Source of the DNA: JAAFHI01 sp039793685
Lineage (GTDB): Bacteria > Acidobacteriota > Blastocatellia > Chloracidobacteriales > Chloracidobacteriaceae
Length of the DNA stretch: 64,000 nucleotides
Assembly: GCA_039793685.1 (NCBI GenBank)
Contig: JBDRAL010000013.1
Location: 62,001 to 126,000, forward strand
Reading direction: 5' to 3'
Shown: positions 26,738 through 36,000 of the stretch, in pieces
How positions within the stretch are numbered: position 1 is the stretch's first letter
Layout: every line of letters starts with the position of its first letter
Notes under the pieces: model-generated
Databases searched by the model: none
Seen by the model: the letters and a program-made list of their open reading frames with translations, nothing else
What the model was told of the DNA's origin: nothing
Program-made: the position numbers and the translations under genes

Positions 26738-28558
26738 CTAACGGGTGACGGCGACGACCCGGAATCCGAGGCTGTGGAGTTTGAGTTCCGGCGTCTTGCG
26801 TTCCCGGTTGGCCGACCGGCAGGTGTTCACGAAACTGAACCACGACCCGCCGCGCAACACGCGGTAGCCGTTCCCCGCCTCCACCAGCGCACTGCCGTCC
26901 GTCGGCGTCCCCGCATAGTTGTCACGGTAGGTATCGAGACACCATTCCCAGACATTTCCGTGCATGTCGGACAGCCCGAAGTTGTTCGCCTCGCCGAAAT
27001 CGCCAACCGGAGTGGTTTGCTGGCGGTACTCGCCGCGCGGCGCGCCGCCGTATGGATATTTTCCGTTGTAGTTCACGAGGTCCGCCGTCACCGTCGGGCC
27101 GAATGAAAACGGGGTCGAGGTTCCGGCCCGGCAGGCGTACTCCCATTCCGCCTCGGACGGCAACCGGTAGGTCAACGGCGAGTGCCGCGACAGCCGGGCG
27201 CAGAATTCAATCGCTTCTTCCCACGAAACCTGTTCCACGGGCAGTTCCGCACCCTTGAAACCCGAGGGATCGGGGTCAAGGTCGCGATGAACTTTCGGCA
27301 TTCGGGCCACCGCCGCCCACTGGGCCTGCGTCACCGGGTAACGCCCCATGAAAAAGGACGGCAGCCGGACGGCGTGGACCGGCCCTTCGTCCGGGTCGCG
27401 TTTGGCTTCGGTTTCGGGCGATCCCATCATGAACTCGCCGCCGGGAACGGAGACCATTTCAAGGGGTGTCCCGCCGAGGTCCTCGCGGAAAAGCTGTCCG
27501 CGCAGCGTCACCCGGCTGACCAGTCCTCCCCGCGCGTCAACCGTGACCGTCTCGAATGAAAACGGAATCAGTTCGAGCGAGCGCTCCGCCGGCGGGATGA
27601 CCACGGTTGCGTTGGCGGGACCGGCCGGAGGTTCCGGGGAAAGTGCCCCCGAAATCGTCGGTCGCGCGCCGAATCCGCCGGTCGAGTTGGACCCGATGAC
27701 GATGGTCGATCCGACCTGCGGCCCGGAATCCATCACGGAAAGCAGCCCCGTCCACTTGCTCTGCTCATAGGCGGAGCGCAACGCCGCGCGCATCTCGCCC
27801 GCGCTCGAAAACCGGAGTTTCGGGTCTTTCTGGAGGGCACGGTCCACGACTTCCGCCAAAATCGGAGGAATGGCGGCCGGAAGGGGGTCCTGATACTGCC
27901 GGACAATGGCCCCCATCAGCGAAGTCAGGTCCGATTGGGGAAAGGGCAGCCGTCCGGTGAGCATTTGATAGAGCAGAATTCCCGCTGACCAGATATCGCC
28001 CTTTTCGGAACGGACGCCGTCAAAGACCTCCGGGGCCATGTAGGACGGCGTTCCGGCGATGACGCCGCTCTGGCGTTCCGTTCGGACGATGCGCGCGATG
28101 CCGAAATCAGCCAGCCGGGGCGTTTCGCCCTGCAAAAGAACGTTCGCGGGCTTCAAATCCCGGTGAATCACGCCGCGCAGGTGGAGATGTTCGAGCCCGG
28201 CCAAAATGCCGGACGCCATTTCCACCGCCGTGTCCACCGAAGGGTTGAGTTTCTGTTTTTCGAGCCAGCCGTGAAGGGAGCCGTCGGGGGCGAACTCGCT
28301 GACGATGACGATCTGCCCGTCGAACACGTCGGCTTCGAGCAAAGGGAGTACGTTCGGATGCCCGCTCGCCTGAAGCCAGACGCTGGCTTCCTGACGGACA
28401 GCTTCCAGATCGACTTCCTCGTCGAGCGCCATTTTCAACGCCACCTGCGTCGTCACGATGGCCGAACGCCGTTCAGCAAGCCAGACCACGCCAAACGAGC
28501 CGCGGCCGAGCTTCCGGACCAGCGTATAGGGGCCGATTTTGCTGCCGGAGTGAAGCAT
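26738..28558 (-). CDS. Serine/threonine protein kinase fused to a sulfatase-modifying-factor (FGE/SUMF1) domain
   Basis: 606 residues. Residues about 9-275 are a Hanks-type kinase: glycine loop LGRGSFGVVWLAE, catalytic Lys42 in ALKMAL, HRDLKPANVLL (Asp134), DFGIAR and GTPSYMAPEV. A Pro/Gly-rich linker lacks a membrane helix, so it is probably cytosolic. Residues about 365-606 are an FGE-like domain (VPGGEFMMGSPETEA, YRLPSEAEWEYACRAGT, NVWEW, RVLRGGSW, LGFRVV). The CxxxxC pair used by true formylglycine-generating enzymes is absent, so this half is likely a C-type-lectin-fold binding module rather than an oxidase. The fusion is known from several phyla, including Chlamydia Pkn1. Substrates are unknown. 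It is read toward the secreted-protein gene and is convergent with it. Confidence 0.9.
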   Translation of the reverse strand: MLHSGSKIGPYTLVRKLGRGSFGVVWLAERRSAIVTTQVALKMALDEEVDLEAVRQEASVWLQASGHPNVLPLLEADVFDGQIVIVSEFAPDGSLHGWLEKQKLNPSVDTAVEMASGILAGLEHLHLRGVIHRDLKPANVLLQGETPRLADFGIARIVRTERQSGVIAGTPSYMAPEVFDGVRSEKGDIWSAGILLYQMLTGRLPFPQSDLTSLMGAIVRQYQDPLPAAIPPILAEVVDRALQKDPKLRFSSAGEMRAALRSAYEQSKWTGLLSVMDSGPQVGSTIVIGSNSTGGFGARPTISGALSPEPPAGPANATVVIPPAERSLELIPFSFETVTVDARGGLVSRVTLRGQLFREDLGGTPLEMVSVPGGEFMMGSPETEAKRDPDEGPVHAVRLPSFFMGRYPVTQAQWAAVARMPKVHRDLDPDPSGFKGAELPVEQVSWEEAIEFCARLSRHSPLTYRLPSEAEWEYACRAGTSTPFSFGPTVTADLVNYNGKYPYGGAPRGEYRQQTTPVGDFGEANNFGLSDMHGNVWEWCLDTYRDNYAGTPTDGSALVEAGNGYRVLRGGSWFSFVNTCRSANRERKTPELKLHSLGFRVVAVTR

Positions 28559-28568
28559 TGGAAGAAAA

Positions 28569-28788
28569 GGTTTCGGGTGTCAGGTTTCGGGTGTCGGGTT
28601 TTGAAGACATGGTTTGCGGGATCGGGTTCGGAAAACTGAAACCGGATGACCTCGCGTCGGATTGAGCGTTTTCAACCGTCCGTTGGTGGGAAATCTCACA
28701 CCGGCGGGCAATTTTCAACCCTCCTGAAACCCGACATCCGATACCCGATACCTTTTTTCCGACACCCGATACCCGACACCCGACACCT
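28569..28788. repeat. Inverted CGGGTGT heptamer repeat between the porin and kinase genes
   Basis: GGGTGTC/GGTTTCG units (28569-28604) are inverted relative to CCCGACA/CCCGATA units (28723-28788). The right arm ends exactly where the porin gene ends. The unique interior (about 120 bp) shows no gene. Confidence 0.75.
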
Positions 28789-30450
28789 TTACGGTTGCGG
28801 CTTCGACTTCAGGGTGAACGCGTAGATCAACCCGATCGTGAAGGTGTTCTGGTTGCCACGGAAGGAGAGAAACTGCCCGGCGTTGAAGCGCGGGAAGATC
28901 TGCTGGTTCGAGAAATCACGCCGGTACTCGGCCCGGAACGTGAAGCCCGACTTCGTGTAGTCGCTCGTCAGCGTGAACTCCTTGAGTTTGTTGTTCTGGA
29001 TGCCCGTCAGGTAAAACGCGCCGTCACGGTCGTAAAAATACTCGAACCGCGGCGACATCGAGAAGTTGTCCGTAAACTTGAACCGGGCATACCCCGCGAC
29101 CCCCGTCCAGTTGACCTTCTTGACCGGCACGAGGTTCGGATTGAACGCCTGCTGCGGCGTCACCGAGAAAATGTCGCGGTAACTGTCAAATCCATAAATG
29201 TAGTTGGCCGCCACGTCAACCTTCGAGTGAACGTTCCAGACAAAGTTGGTGTCGAACAGGTTCCGCCACCGCTTGTTCTGGCGCATCGGGTTGGCATCGC
29301 CGGAAAGGACGTTGTTCGGCTCTTCCGGACCGCCGGTGTAGTTCTGGATGAAGGTGAACTTCGACGTCGGCTTCCACACCGCCTGCGCGATGACGGTCTT
29401 GTAACCGTTGTTGTCGATGACGTTGTTCCAGCCGTTGGTGACGCCCGCCATCAGCGAGAACTTGTCGTTGAACGCATAGGTCGCCTTCGCGCCGAAATGG
29501 TAGAAGGGGCCAAGCGTGAAGATGAACGACCGCGAATAGTTCCAGTTGTCCTTCGATTCAATCAGTTCATACCCCGAGTGGGTCACGAACTTCCCGACGT
29601 CGAACTGCAACCCCTTGCCGATGGGGGCAAGGTAGCTGAAATACGCCTGCTGGACATTGCGGAGGAAATTCGGCGACGGGTCGTAGTTGATGAACTGCCC
29701 CGGACGAACCGTGTTCGCGCCCGGCTCGGTCAGATGGACGAGATCCGCCCCCTGCCCCCAGGTGAAGTCGAACCGGTAGCCGAGACGCTGCTCGGTCGTC
29801 GGCGCGCTCGCCACCACCAGCTTGACCATGTTGAGGTTCATCTGGTTGTGCTTCGAATCGAAGTTCCGGAACAGGTTTCCGGCGAAGATGTCCTGCGGAT
29901 TGGTTGTGTTCGCCGGACGGTTGTTGTTGAAGCCGTAGTAGGCGTCGATGAAACCCGAAATTTCCGTGTTGCGGAACATCGAGGTGAAACCGTTCGGGTC
30001 TTTCGGTTCCTGTACCGGAACCGTGCCGCCGGTGTTTGCGGCGGGAGCGTTGCCGGGGAGTCCGGCAACCGACGCCGGAAGCGCCGTGCCACCCGCCGTC
30101 GCGGCCGGAGCACCGGTCGTCGTAGCGGCGGTTCCGCCGGCCGGCCCCGCACCGGCGCGGTTGAGCCGGTCTTCGAGTTCGCGGACGCGCTCGCTGAGAA
30201 GCTTGATTGTCATCCGCATTTCATTGAGTTCCTCCGCCGTCACCGCCTCGCCGGGCTTGCGGTCCGGCTTCGGGACCGCTTTTTCGTCCGTCGGGGGGGG
30301 CGGGGTTTTCGGATCGGTGTTGACCGCGACCTGATTCGGCGCTTGCGTCGAGACCGGCTGCTGCGCGAACACCGGGCCGAAGCCGAGCGTCAACGCGGTC
30401 AGTCCGCACAGAAAACGCATCGCCGAGAGTCGCCATTTTTTATGGGTCAT
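28789..30450 (-). CDS. Outer-membrane beta-barrel porin, BBP2-like
   Basis: 553 residues. It has a signal peptide (about 1-29, ending FGPVFAQ), a Pro-rich region, a short coiled coil (about 73-97, LNEMRMTIKLLSERVRELEDRL) that could trimerise or contact peptidoglycan, an Ala/Gly/Thr linker and a C-terminal beta barrel from about 160 to the end. The barrel starts ISGFIDAYYGFNNNRP, shows repeated amphipathic strands with aromatic girdles, and finishes TIGLIYAFTLKSKP. This matches the BBP2 group of porins, abundant in Acidobacteria and Bacteroidota. The cargo is unknown. It is downstream of the chemosensory operon in the same direction, after a 165-bp gap, but need not be part of it. Confidence 0.85.
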   Translation of the reverse strand: MTHKKWRLSAMRFLCGLTALTLGFGPVFAQQPVSTQAPNQVAVNTDPKTPPPPTDEKAVPKPDRKPGEAVTAEELNEMRMTIKLLSERVRELEDRLNRAGAGPAGGTAATTTGAPAATAGGTALPASVAGLPGNAPAANTGGTVPVQEPKDPNGFTSMFRNTEISGFIDAYYGFNNNRPANTTNPQDIFAGNLFRNFDSKHNQMNLNMVKLVVASAPTTEQRLGYRFDFTWGQGADLVHLTEPGANTVRPGQFINYDPSPNFLRNVQQAYFSYLAPIGKGLQFDVGKFVTHSGYELIESKDNWNYSRSFIFTLGPFYHFGAKATYAFNDKFSLMAGVTNGWNNVIDNNGYKTVIAQAVWKPTSKFTFIQNYTGGPEEPNNVLSGDANPMRQNKRWRNLFDTNFVWNVHSKVDVAANYIYGFDSYRDIFSVTPQQAFNPNLVPVKKVNWTGVAGYARFKFTDNFSMSPRFEYFYDRDGAFYLTGIQNNKLKEFTLTSDYTKSGFTFRAEYRRDFSNQQIFPRFNAGQFLSFRGNQNTFTIGLIYAFTLKSKPQP

Positions 30451-30615
30451 TGGTTTGCCTCTCTCGAATTACTAAGGATGGATGCACCGGAGCACATCGA
30501 ACGGCGCAATCGAATTGAAAGTTGAGGCTCCGGAAGGACCACACTGGTTGCAGTTCGGAGCAATCCACCGGGCCGGCGGGTTCCCGACACGTCGGGGCCG
30601 CCCCTTTCAATTCGG

Positions 30616-31575
30616 CTACAACGCCATTGGAACAAACAAGGTGTCGAGATTCGGAACCACCAGCGTGCGCTCCGCATGCTCAAACCACCCGAGTACCCGC
30701 GCCGCCGGAACGGTCATGCGCACCGTCCCCCCGTCACGATACTCGAAAGGCGGCGTCTTCAATTTGACATCACCGCCCACCGGAAACGCGATCGGCTCGT
30801 CGTTGCGGGCCGCCCGTGCCACCAGAAACCGTCTGGCCGTTCGCGCCGTCTCGCTCGAAGCCCCGTGCGAAGCGACGCCGAGCCAGCAATCCAGCGCCAC
30901 GACCGCCACCGGGCGATCACGCCACAGGGTCAGTCCGGCCACATACTCCGGCGCACCCGGAAGAGGCGTCACCGGCAACGGCTCGGTCAGTTCAAGCACC
31001 TGCGACCGGCTCAATGCGAACCGGTGGGAGCGACCGACTTCGTCCGTTGAAAATTCCACCATCGCCCGGGCAACCGCCTCGCCCGCCGCCGGTCGGTGCG
31101 CCGCCAGGGGCGTCAGCGTCTCGGTGCGGGAAACGGCCGGGGTCGGAGCATCGCCAATCCGCATGGCGTTGAAACAAAGAACCGGAGTCTGCTCGAACGA
31201 CAGAACGCCCGCGAACCGGGCCGTTCCCGGACAACGCACCGCAGCCGGCAACAGGTGAAACTGATCGGTTTCAACCTCGATGATGCCGTCGACATGTCCG
31301 ACGACCGCCGCCACGAGGCCCTGTCCCGTATCCACCAACAGGATTTTCTCACCCGCCGAACCGCCGAACCGACCGGCCAGATCATGGAGCGGAACCAATC
31401 CGTTTCCGACCGCCAACCATCCTGTTCGCCCGTCATCCCCAGCTTCCGGGACGATGCCGTCCATCCCGCGCAGTTCGCGGACAGCCGAAGCCGCCAATCC
31501 GAACCGCTGACCGCCCAGCGCGAATCGCAGGAAGCGTCGAGAAAGATTGGCCTTGGCGTTGGACATGTCCGTCAT
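30616..31575 (-). CDS. Tandem CheW-domain protein, ChpC position
   Basis: 319 residues from the ATG at 31575; nine bases later another ATG is possible, and an upstream frame to 31641 lacks support. It holds two CheW-like SH3-type domains, about 10-145 (FLRFALGGQRFGLAASAVREL, NGLVPLHDLAGRFGG) and 165-310 (FALSRSQVLELTEPLPVTPLPG, YVAGLTLWRDRPVAVVALD). CheW couples chemoreceptors to CheA; a double version can bridge two partners. It is the last gene of the pil-chp-type cluster, where chpC, also a CheW homologue, lies in Pseudomonas. The second domain fits the family better than the first. Confidence 0.8.
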   Translation of the reverse strand: MTDMSNAKANLSRRFLRFALGGQRFGLAASAVRELRGMDGIVPEAGDDGRTGWLAVGNGLVPLHDLAGRFGGSAGEKILLVDTGQGLVAAVVGHVDGIIEVETDQFHLLPAAVRCPGTARFAGVLSFEQTPVLCFNAMRIGDAPTPAVSRTETLTPLAAHRPAAGEAVARAMVEFSTDEVGRSHRFALSRSQVLELTEPLPVTPLPGAPEYVAGLTLWRDRPVAVVALDCWLGVASHGASSETARTARRFLVARAARNDEPIAFPVGGDVKLKTPPFEYRDGGTVRMTVPAARVLGWFEHAERTLVVPNLDTLFVPMAL

Positions 31576-31691
31576 TTCACCCGAATTTTGAAAATGTGGG
31601 ATTAAAATGGACCAATTCACCCGGAAAGACAAGAGAATCAATACTTTCTGGAAAATTCGCCATCTCCCGAGGAGAATCCCGTCCAGCCTGC

Positions 31692-32747
31692 TCAGGGGAC
31701 CGAAAACAGGCTCTCAATCTTTCGTCCGAGCAGGTCGGGCGGTCCGACGACATCCACGACGCCGAGATCGCGCGCGCTCTGGGGCATCCCGTTGACCACG
31801 CAGCTTTCGGCGTCCTGGGCGAACGTGCGTCCCCCGGCTTGCCGGATTCGCTGCATTCCGTCGGCCCCGTCGCGTCCCATTCCCGTCAGCAGCACACCGA
31901 TCGTACGATTTCCGAATACCGGCACGACCGAGGCCATTGTGTAATCCACCGCCGGACGATGCCCCGCCATTTCGGGGTCGGTCGTCAGGCGAACCCGCCG
32001 GTCGGGCGTCACCGCGACATGGAAACCGCCGGGCGCGACCAGAACCGTTCCGGGTTTCAAGGAATCTCCGTCCGCCGCCTCGCGGACCGTCAACGCGCTT
32101 GTCCGATCCAGTTGGGCCGCGAACGCCGTGGTGAACCCGGCGGGCATGTGCTGGACCACCAGAACCGCCGCCGGAAGCCTTGGTCCGAACATTTCCAGCA
32201 ACTGCCGGACCGCGACCGGCCCCCCGGTGGAGGCCCCGATCACCACCACATCCGAGGCTTTCACCCCGCTTTCCGCCGTCAGCAACCGGGTCGCGGGCGG
32301 AATCGGCTTCACCAACATGCCGGTGCCGCGCGTCCGGACCGTCCGGACCACCTGAATCCGTGAGGCCACCCGAACCTTCCCGATAATCTCCCGCTTCAGG
32401 GACTCAGGGTCGAGCGTTGTTCCGGGAACGTACTTGAGTACAAAGTCCACCGCCCCCGAATCGAGCGCCTCAACCGTGGCCTCGACCGATTTCCCGCTGA
32501 CGCCGCTCACCATAATCGTCGGCGTCGGGCAGGTTTCCATGATTTGCCGAAGCGCCTCCAGACCACTCATTCCCGGCATGTCGATGTCGAGCGTGACCGC
32601 GTCGGGCTTCAACTGCCCGATCATCTCGACCGCCCGCTCGCCCGACTGCGCCGTTCCGACCACCCGCAGGTCCGGCGCGGACTGAAGATGCGCCGCCAGC
32701 AATCGGCAGACGGTCGGAGAGTCGTCAACAATCAGAACGCGAATCAT
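31692..32747 (-). CDS. cheB: Chemotaxis protein-glutamate methylesterase CheB (ChpB position)
   Basis: 351 residues. The N-terminal receiver has IVDDSPTVCRLL, phospho-Asp in AVTLDIDMPGMSG, and Lys in FVLKY. The C-terminal methylesterase (from about 165) has the catalytic Ser in VIGASTGGP, His in VVQHMPAGFT and Asp in GMGRDGADGM. It removes methyl groups (and deamidates Gln) from the receptor to reset adaptation, opposing the CheR homologue encoded at 37217. Its ATG is directly next to a 43-nt repeat arm that occupies the usual ribosome-site region, so no standard ribosome site is visible. Confidence 0.95.
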   Translation of the reverse strand: MIRVLIVDDSPTVCRLLAAHLQSAPDLRVVGTAQSGERAVEMIGQLKPDAVTLDIDMPGMSGLEALRQIMETCPTPTIMVSGVSGKSVEATVEALDSGAVDFVLKYVPGTTLDPESLKREIIGKVRVASRIQVVRTVRTRGTGMLVKPIPPATRLLTAESGVKASDVVVIGASTGGPVAVRQLLEMFGPRLPAAVLVVQHMPAGFTTAFAAQLDRTSALTVREAADGDSLKPGTVLVAPGGFHVAVTPDRRVRLTTDPEMAGHRPAVDYTMASVVPVFGNRTIGVLLTGMGRDGADGMQRIRQAGGRTFAQDAESCVVNGMPQSARDLGVVDVVGPPDLLGRKIESLFSVP

Positions 32748-33034
32748 GGGGGAGTTATAAATTATGAATTATGAGTTATGAATTATGAGTTTTTTGAATT
32801 CGCCGAGTTTGGCGGGCAGGAAATCCGTTTCAGGATTGACGGCCCGTGCAGGCGGGTGGCATTCGTTCACCGGATAACGGTCGCCGGTCATCGTTTTCTT
32901 CAGCCGGAGCGGAACTTCAAATGCAGTCCGAGGCAACAAAAGCGAAAATCACCTGGTTATTTGCGGGACGAACGGTTCGAAGCTATCCAACACTCATAAT
33001 TCATAACTCATAATTCATAATTCATAACTCCCCC
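32748..33034. repeat. 287-bp element with 43-nt terminal inverted repeats filling the cheA-cheB gap
   Basis: The left arm (32748-32790) and right arm (32992-33034) are inverted copies matching at 42 of 43 positions. Each arm starts with GGGGGAGTTAT and continues as AATTATG-type heptamers. The 201-bp interior has no gene and no heptamers. The element begins directly at the cheB start codon and ends two bases from the cheA stop. No target duplication is visible. Confidence 0.9.
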
Positions 33035-33035
33035 C

Positions 33036-36000
33036 TCATCCTTTCTGGCGGATCAGCCGCCGGATGACGCCAAGCAGAATTTCGTCCTGATACGGCTTGA
33101 CCAGATATTCCGAAACGCCAAGGTTGAACGCCTTCTGGCGGTGCTGCTCGCCCGCCCGCGACGTGATCATCACGACCGGGATGTGGCGGAACGTTTCCTG
33201 CGACTGGAGGGTCGAAACCAGTTCGTAACCGTCCATGCGGGGCATTTCCACATCGGAGAGGATGATGTCGGGCAGCCGCGCGGCGTTCTGGATGAGTTCG
33301 AGCGCCTCGACACCGTCCTTGGCGGCAATCGGGTTAAACCCGGCGTTTTTCATCAGATTCGAAACCACCCGGCGGACGCTCACCGAATCGTCCACAACGA
33401 GGACGTCGAGTGTCTCGCGCGCGGGCGCGGGTGCGCGCTGGATGCGCTCGGCCCGTCCGGGCGATTCGCGGATGAGTTCGGGCATGTTGAGAATGAGGAC
33501 CACGCCGCCGTCCCCGGTGAGCGTCGCGCCGGATACGCCGTGAACGCGCCGCAGCAACGTGCCGAGGTTTTTCACCACGACCTCACGGGCTTCGAGGACG
33601 TCGTCCACCATCACGGCGTAAAGCTTGCCCTCGATGGTGATGACCACCACCGGCTGGCGGCTTTCGGCGTCGAGCATCGAGGTCTGACGACCGCCGAGCG
33701 CTTTCGACAGGTTCACCAGCGGTAAAACCTTGCCCCCGATGGTGACAACCGGGTCGTTGCCGACCTTGCCGACCATGTCGGAATCGACGCGCAGAATCTG
33801 CGACACGCCCGCGAATGGAATCGCGTAGGTTTCGCCCGCCGCCCTGACCAGCAGCACGCGGGCGACGGCGAGCGTCATCGGAAGGCGAATGATGAAGGCC
33901 GTTCCGCGTCCCGGCACCGACTGGACGGTGACTGTTCCCTTGAGTTTGGTCACGGTCGTCTTGACCACGTCCATGCCGACGCCGCGTCCGGAGATTTCGC
34001 TCACCTCCCGCGCCGTACTGAAACCGGGGGCAAAGATGTACTGAATGAGTTCGTCGTCACCCATCACGGCGGCTTCCGTGTCACTCGCCAGCCCCTGCCC
34101 GACGACCTTGGCCCGGATGCGCTCGATGTCCAGCCCGCCCCCGTCGTCGCGGACCTCGATGACGATCTGGGTGGATTCCTGATACGCGAGCATCCGGATC
34201 TGACCGCGCTCCGGCTTGCCGAAGGTGCGCCGGATGTTCGGCGGCTCAATGCCGTGGTCCACCGCGTTGCGCAGGATGTGCAGCAGCGGGTCGGCCATTT
34301 CCTCAACCACGGTCTTGTCGAGTTCGACGTCTTCCCCGATGACCGAGAAATCGACCAGCTTGCCTTTGGCGGTCGCCGTCACGCGGACCGTCCGGTCGAG
34401 CCGTGCGGTGAGCGTCCCGACGGGAAGCATGCGCAGCCGCAGGAGCTTGTCCTGCACGTCGCTCGTCAGGCGGCCGAGCTGGGTGAGGACGCTGTCGAAG
34501 TCGGCAATCGAACCGCCGAGTTCCGAGCCGATGGCGTTGATGTCGGTCGCGGTTTCCGACAGTTCGCGCGACAGCAGATGAAGATCGGTGTAGCGGTCGA
34601 ATTCGAGCGCGTCGAATTCCATCATCCGGGTTGCTTTCACATGCAGTTTCGGCGCCTGCGGAAGCGTACCGGTCGGAAGCGCGGCGAGCGAGGCAAGATT
34701 CATTCCGCCGAGTCCGGCGACTTCGAGCTGGGTTTCGAGCTTGCCCGCGACGCTGCGCAGACGGGCGAGACTCAGGTTGAGTTCGTCCACTTCCTGAATC
34801 AGGTTGCGGAAATACTGCTCGAAGGTGGTCCGGTTGACGATCAGTTCGCTGACCATCTTGACCACATCGTCGAGCCGTTCGATGGGAACGCGGATGACCT
34901 GACCCGACCGGGCTTTCGGCACGGCGGCCGCGCTCCGGGCGCGGGCGGAAAGGAAACCGGTCGAACCCAGTTCAAACGACGTCTCGCCAGTGGTTTCCAT
35001 CGAATCGGTCGGTCCGGCGGCGGCTTCCTCGTCGAAGGACTCAAGAACGCTGGTCGGGAGCTGCACGGCGGGCTGTGGTGTCCCGAGAATCCGGTCGTAC
35101 TGCTGATACAACCCCGGGAGTTCCTCGCGCAGACGGTGCGTGCCGCCGCCGTGAACGAGGTCTTCCAGCACATCGGCGGTCGAAAAGAACAGGGCGAGGG
35201 TCGGCTGGGTGACAAGCAGACTGCCGTCCACCACCCGGTCAAACACGTCCTCCATCCGGTGCGCCAGCCGGCTCACACTCTTGAGGCCGACCATTCCGGC
35301 GGAGCCTTTGAGCGTGTGGACGCTCCGGCGAATGTCGAGAATCGCCGCGCTGTCTTTCGGATCGGCTTCGAGGTCGCGCAGACGACGGAAAATCGTCTGC
35401 ATGTGTTCCTCGGCTTCGATGGAAAAGACTTCCAGAAATTCCGGATCGACTTCGTCGGCGACAATCGAGGAAAAGGAGTCGGTGACGGATGGTCCCGCCG
35501 CCACCGCCGGGGAAGCCGCTGGCGCAAACTGTTCGAACCGGTCGAAGGACTGCGACAGTTCAGCGAGGTTTGACCGAAGCGTGTCCGACCGGTCGCCTTT
35601 TAAAAGGTCCTGAAGGGCGTCGGAAGCGCGGAACAGGGTCGTCATCACCTCCCGGTCGAGCGCGAGGCCCCCGTCCTTGAACCGGTCGAACAGGTCTTCC
35701 ATCCGGTGCGCGATGCGGCTGATGCCCCGGAAACCGACCATCCCCGCCGCCCCCTTGAGCGTGTGGACGCTGCGGCGGATTTCTTCCGCCGCCTGCCGGT
35801 CGGCCGGGTCGCGGTCAAGAACGCGCAGTTGCCGCGAGACGACTTCAAGATGCTCCTCGGCCTCCATCATGAAGGCTTCGAGCAGTTCCGGGTCGGCGTC
35901 GCTGATTTCCGCCGCCGAGATGTCCGCCGCGGCGGCAATTTCCCCGCTCGACTGAACATCCACGGTCGTTCGCAGCATCGCTTCCGGATCGGAGGTTTCA

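Noticed and set aside
26738..26900. End of the FGE domain (LRGGSW..CRSANR..GFRVV) resembles the variable region of diversity-generating retroelement targets.
   Set aside because: The same end is normal for FGE-fold proteins, and there is no reverse transcriptase, no template repeat and no second copy of the region in the window.
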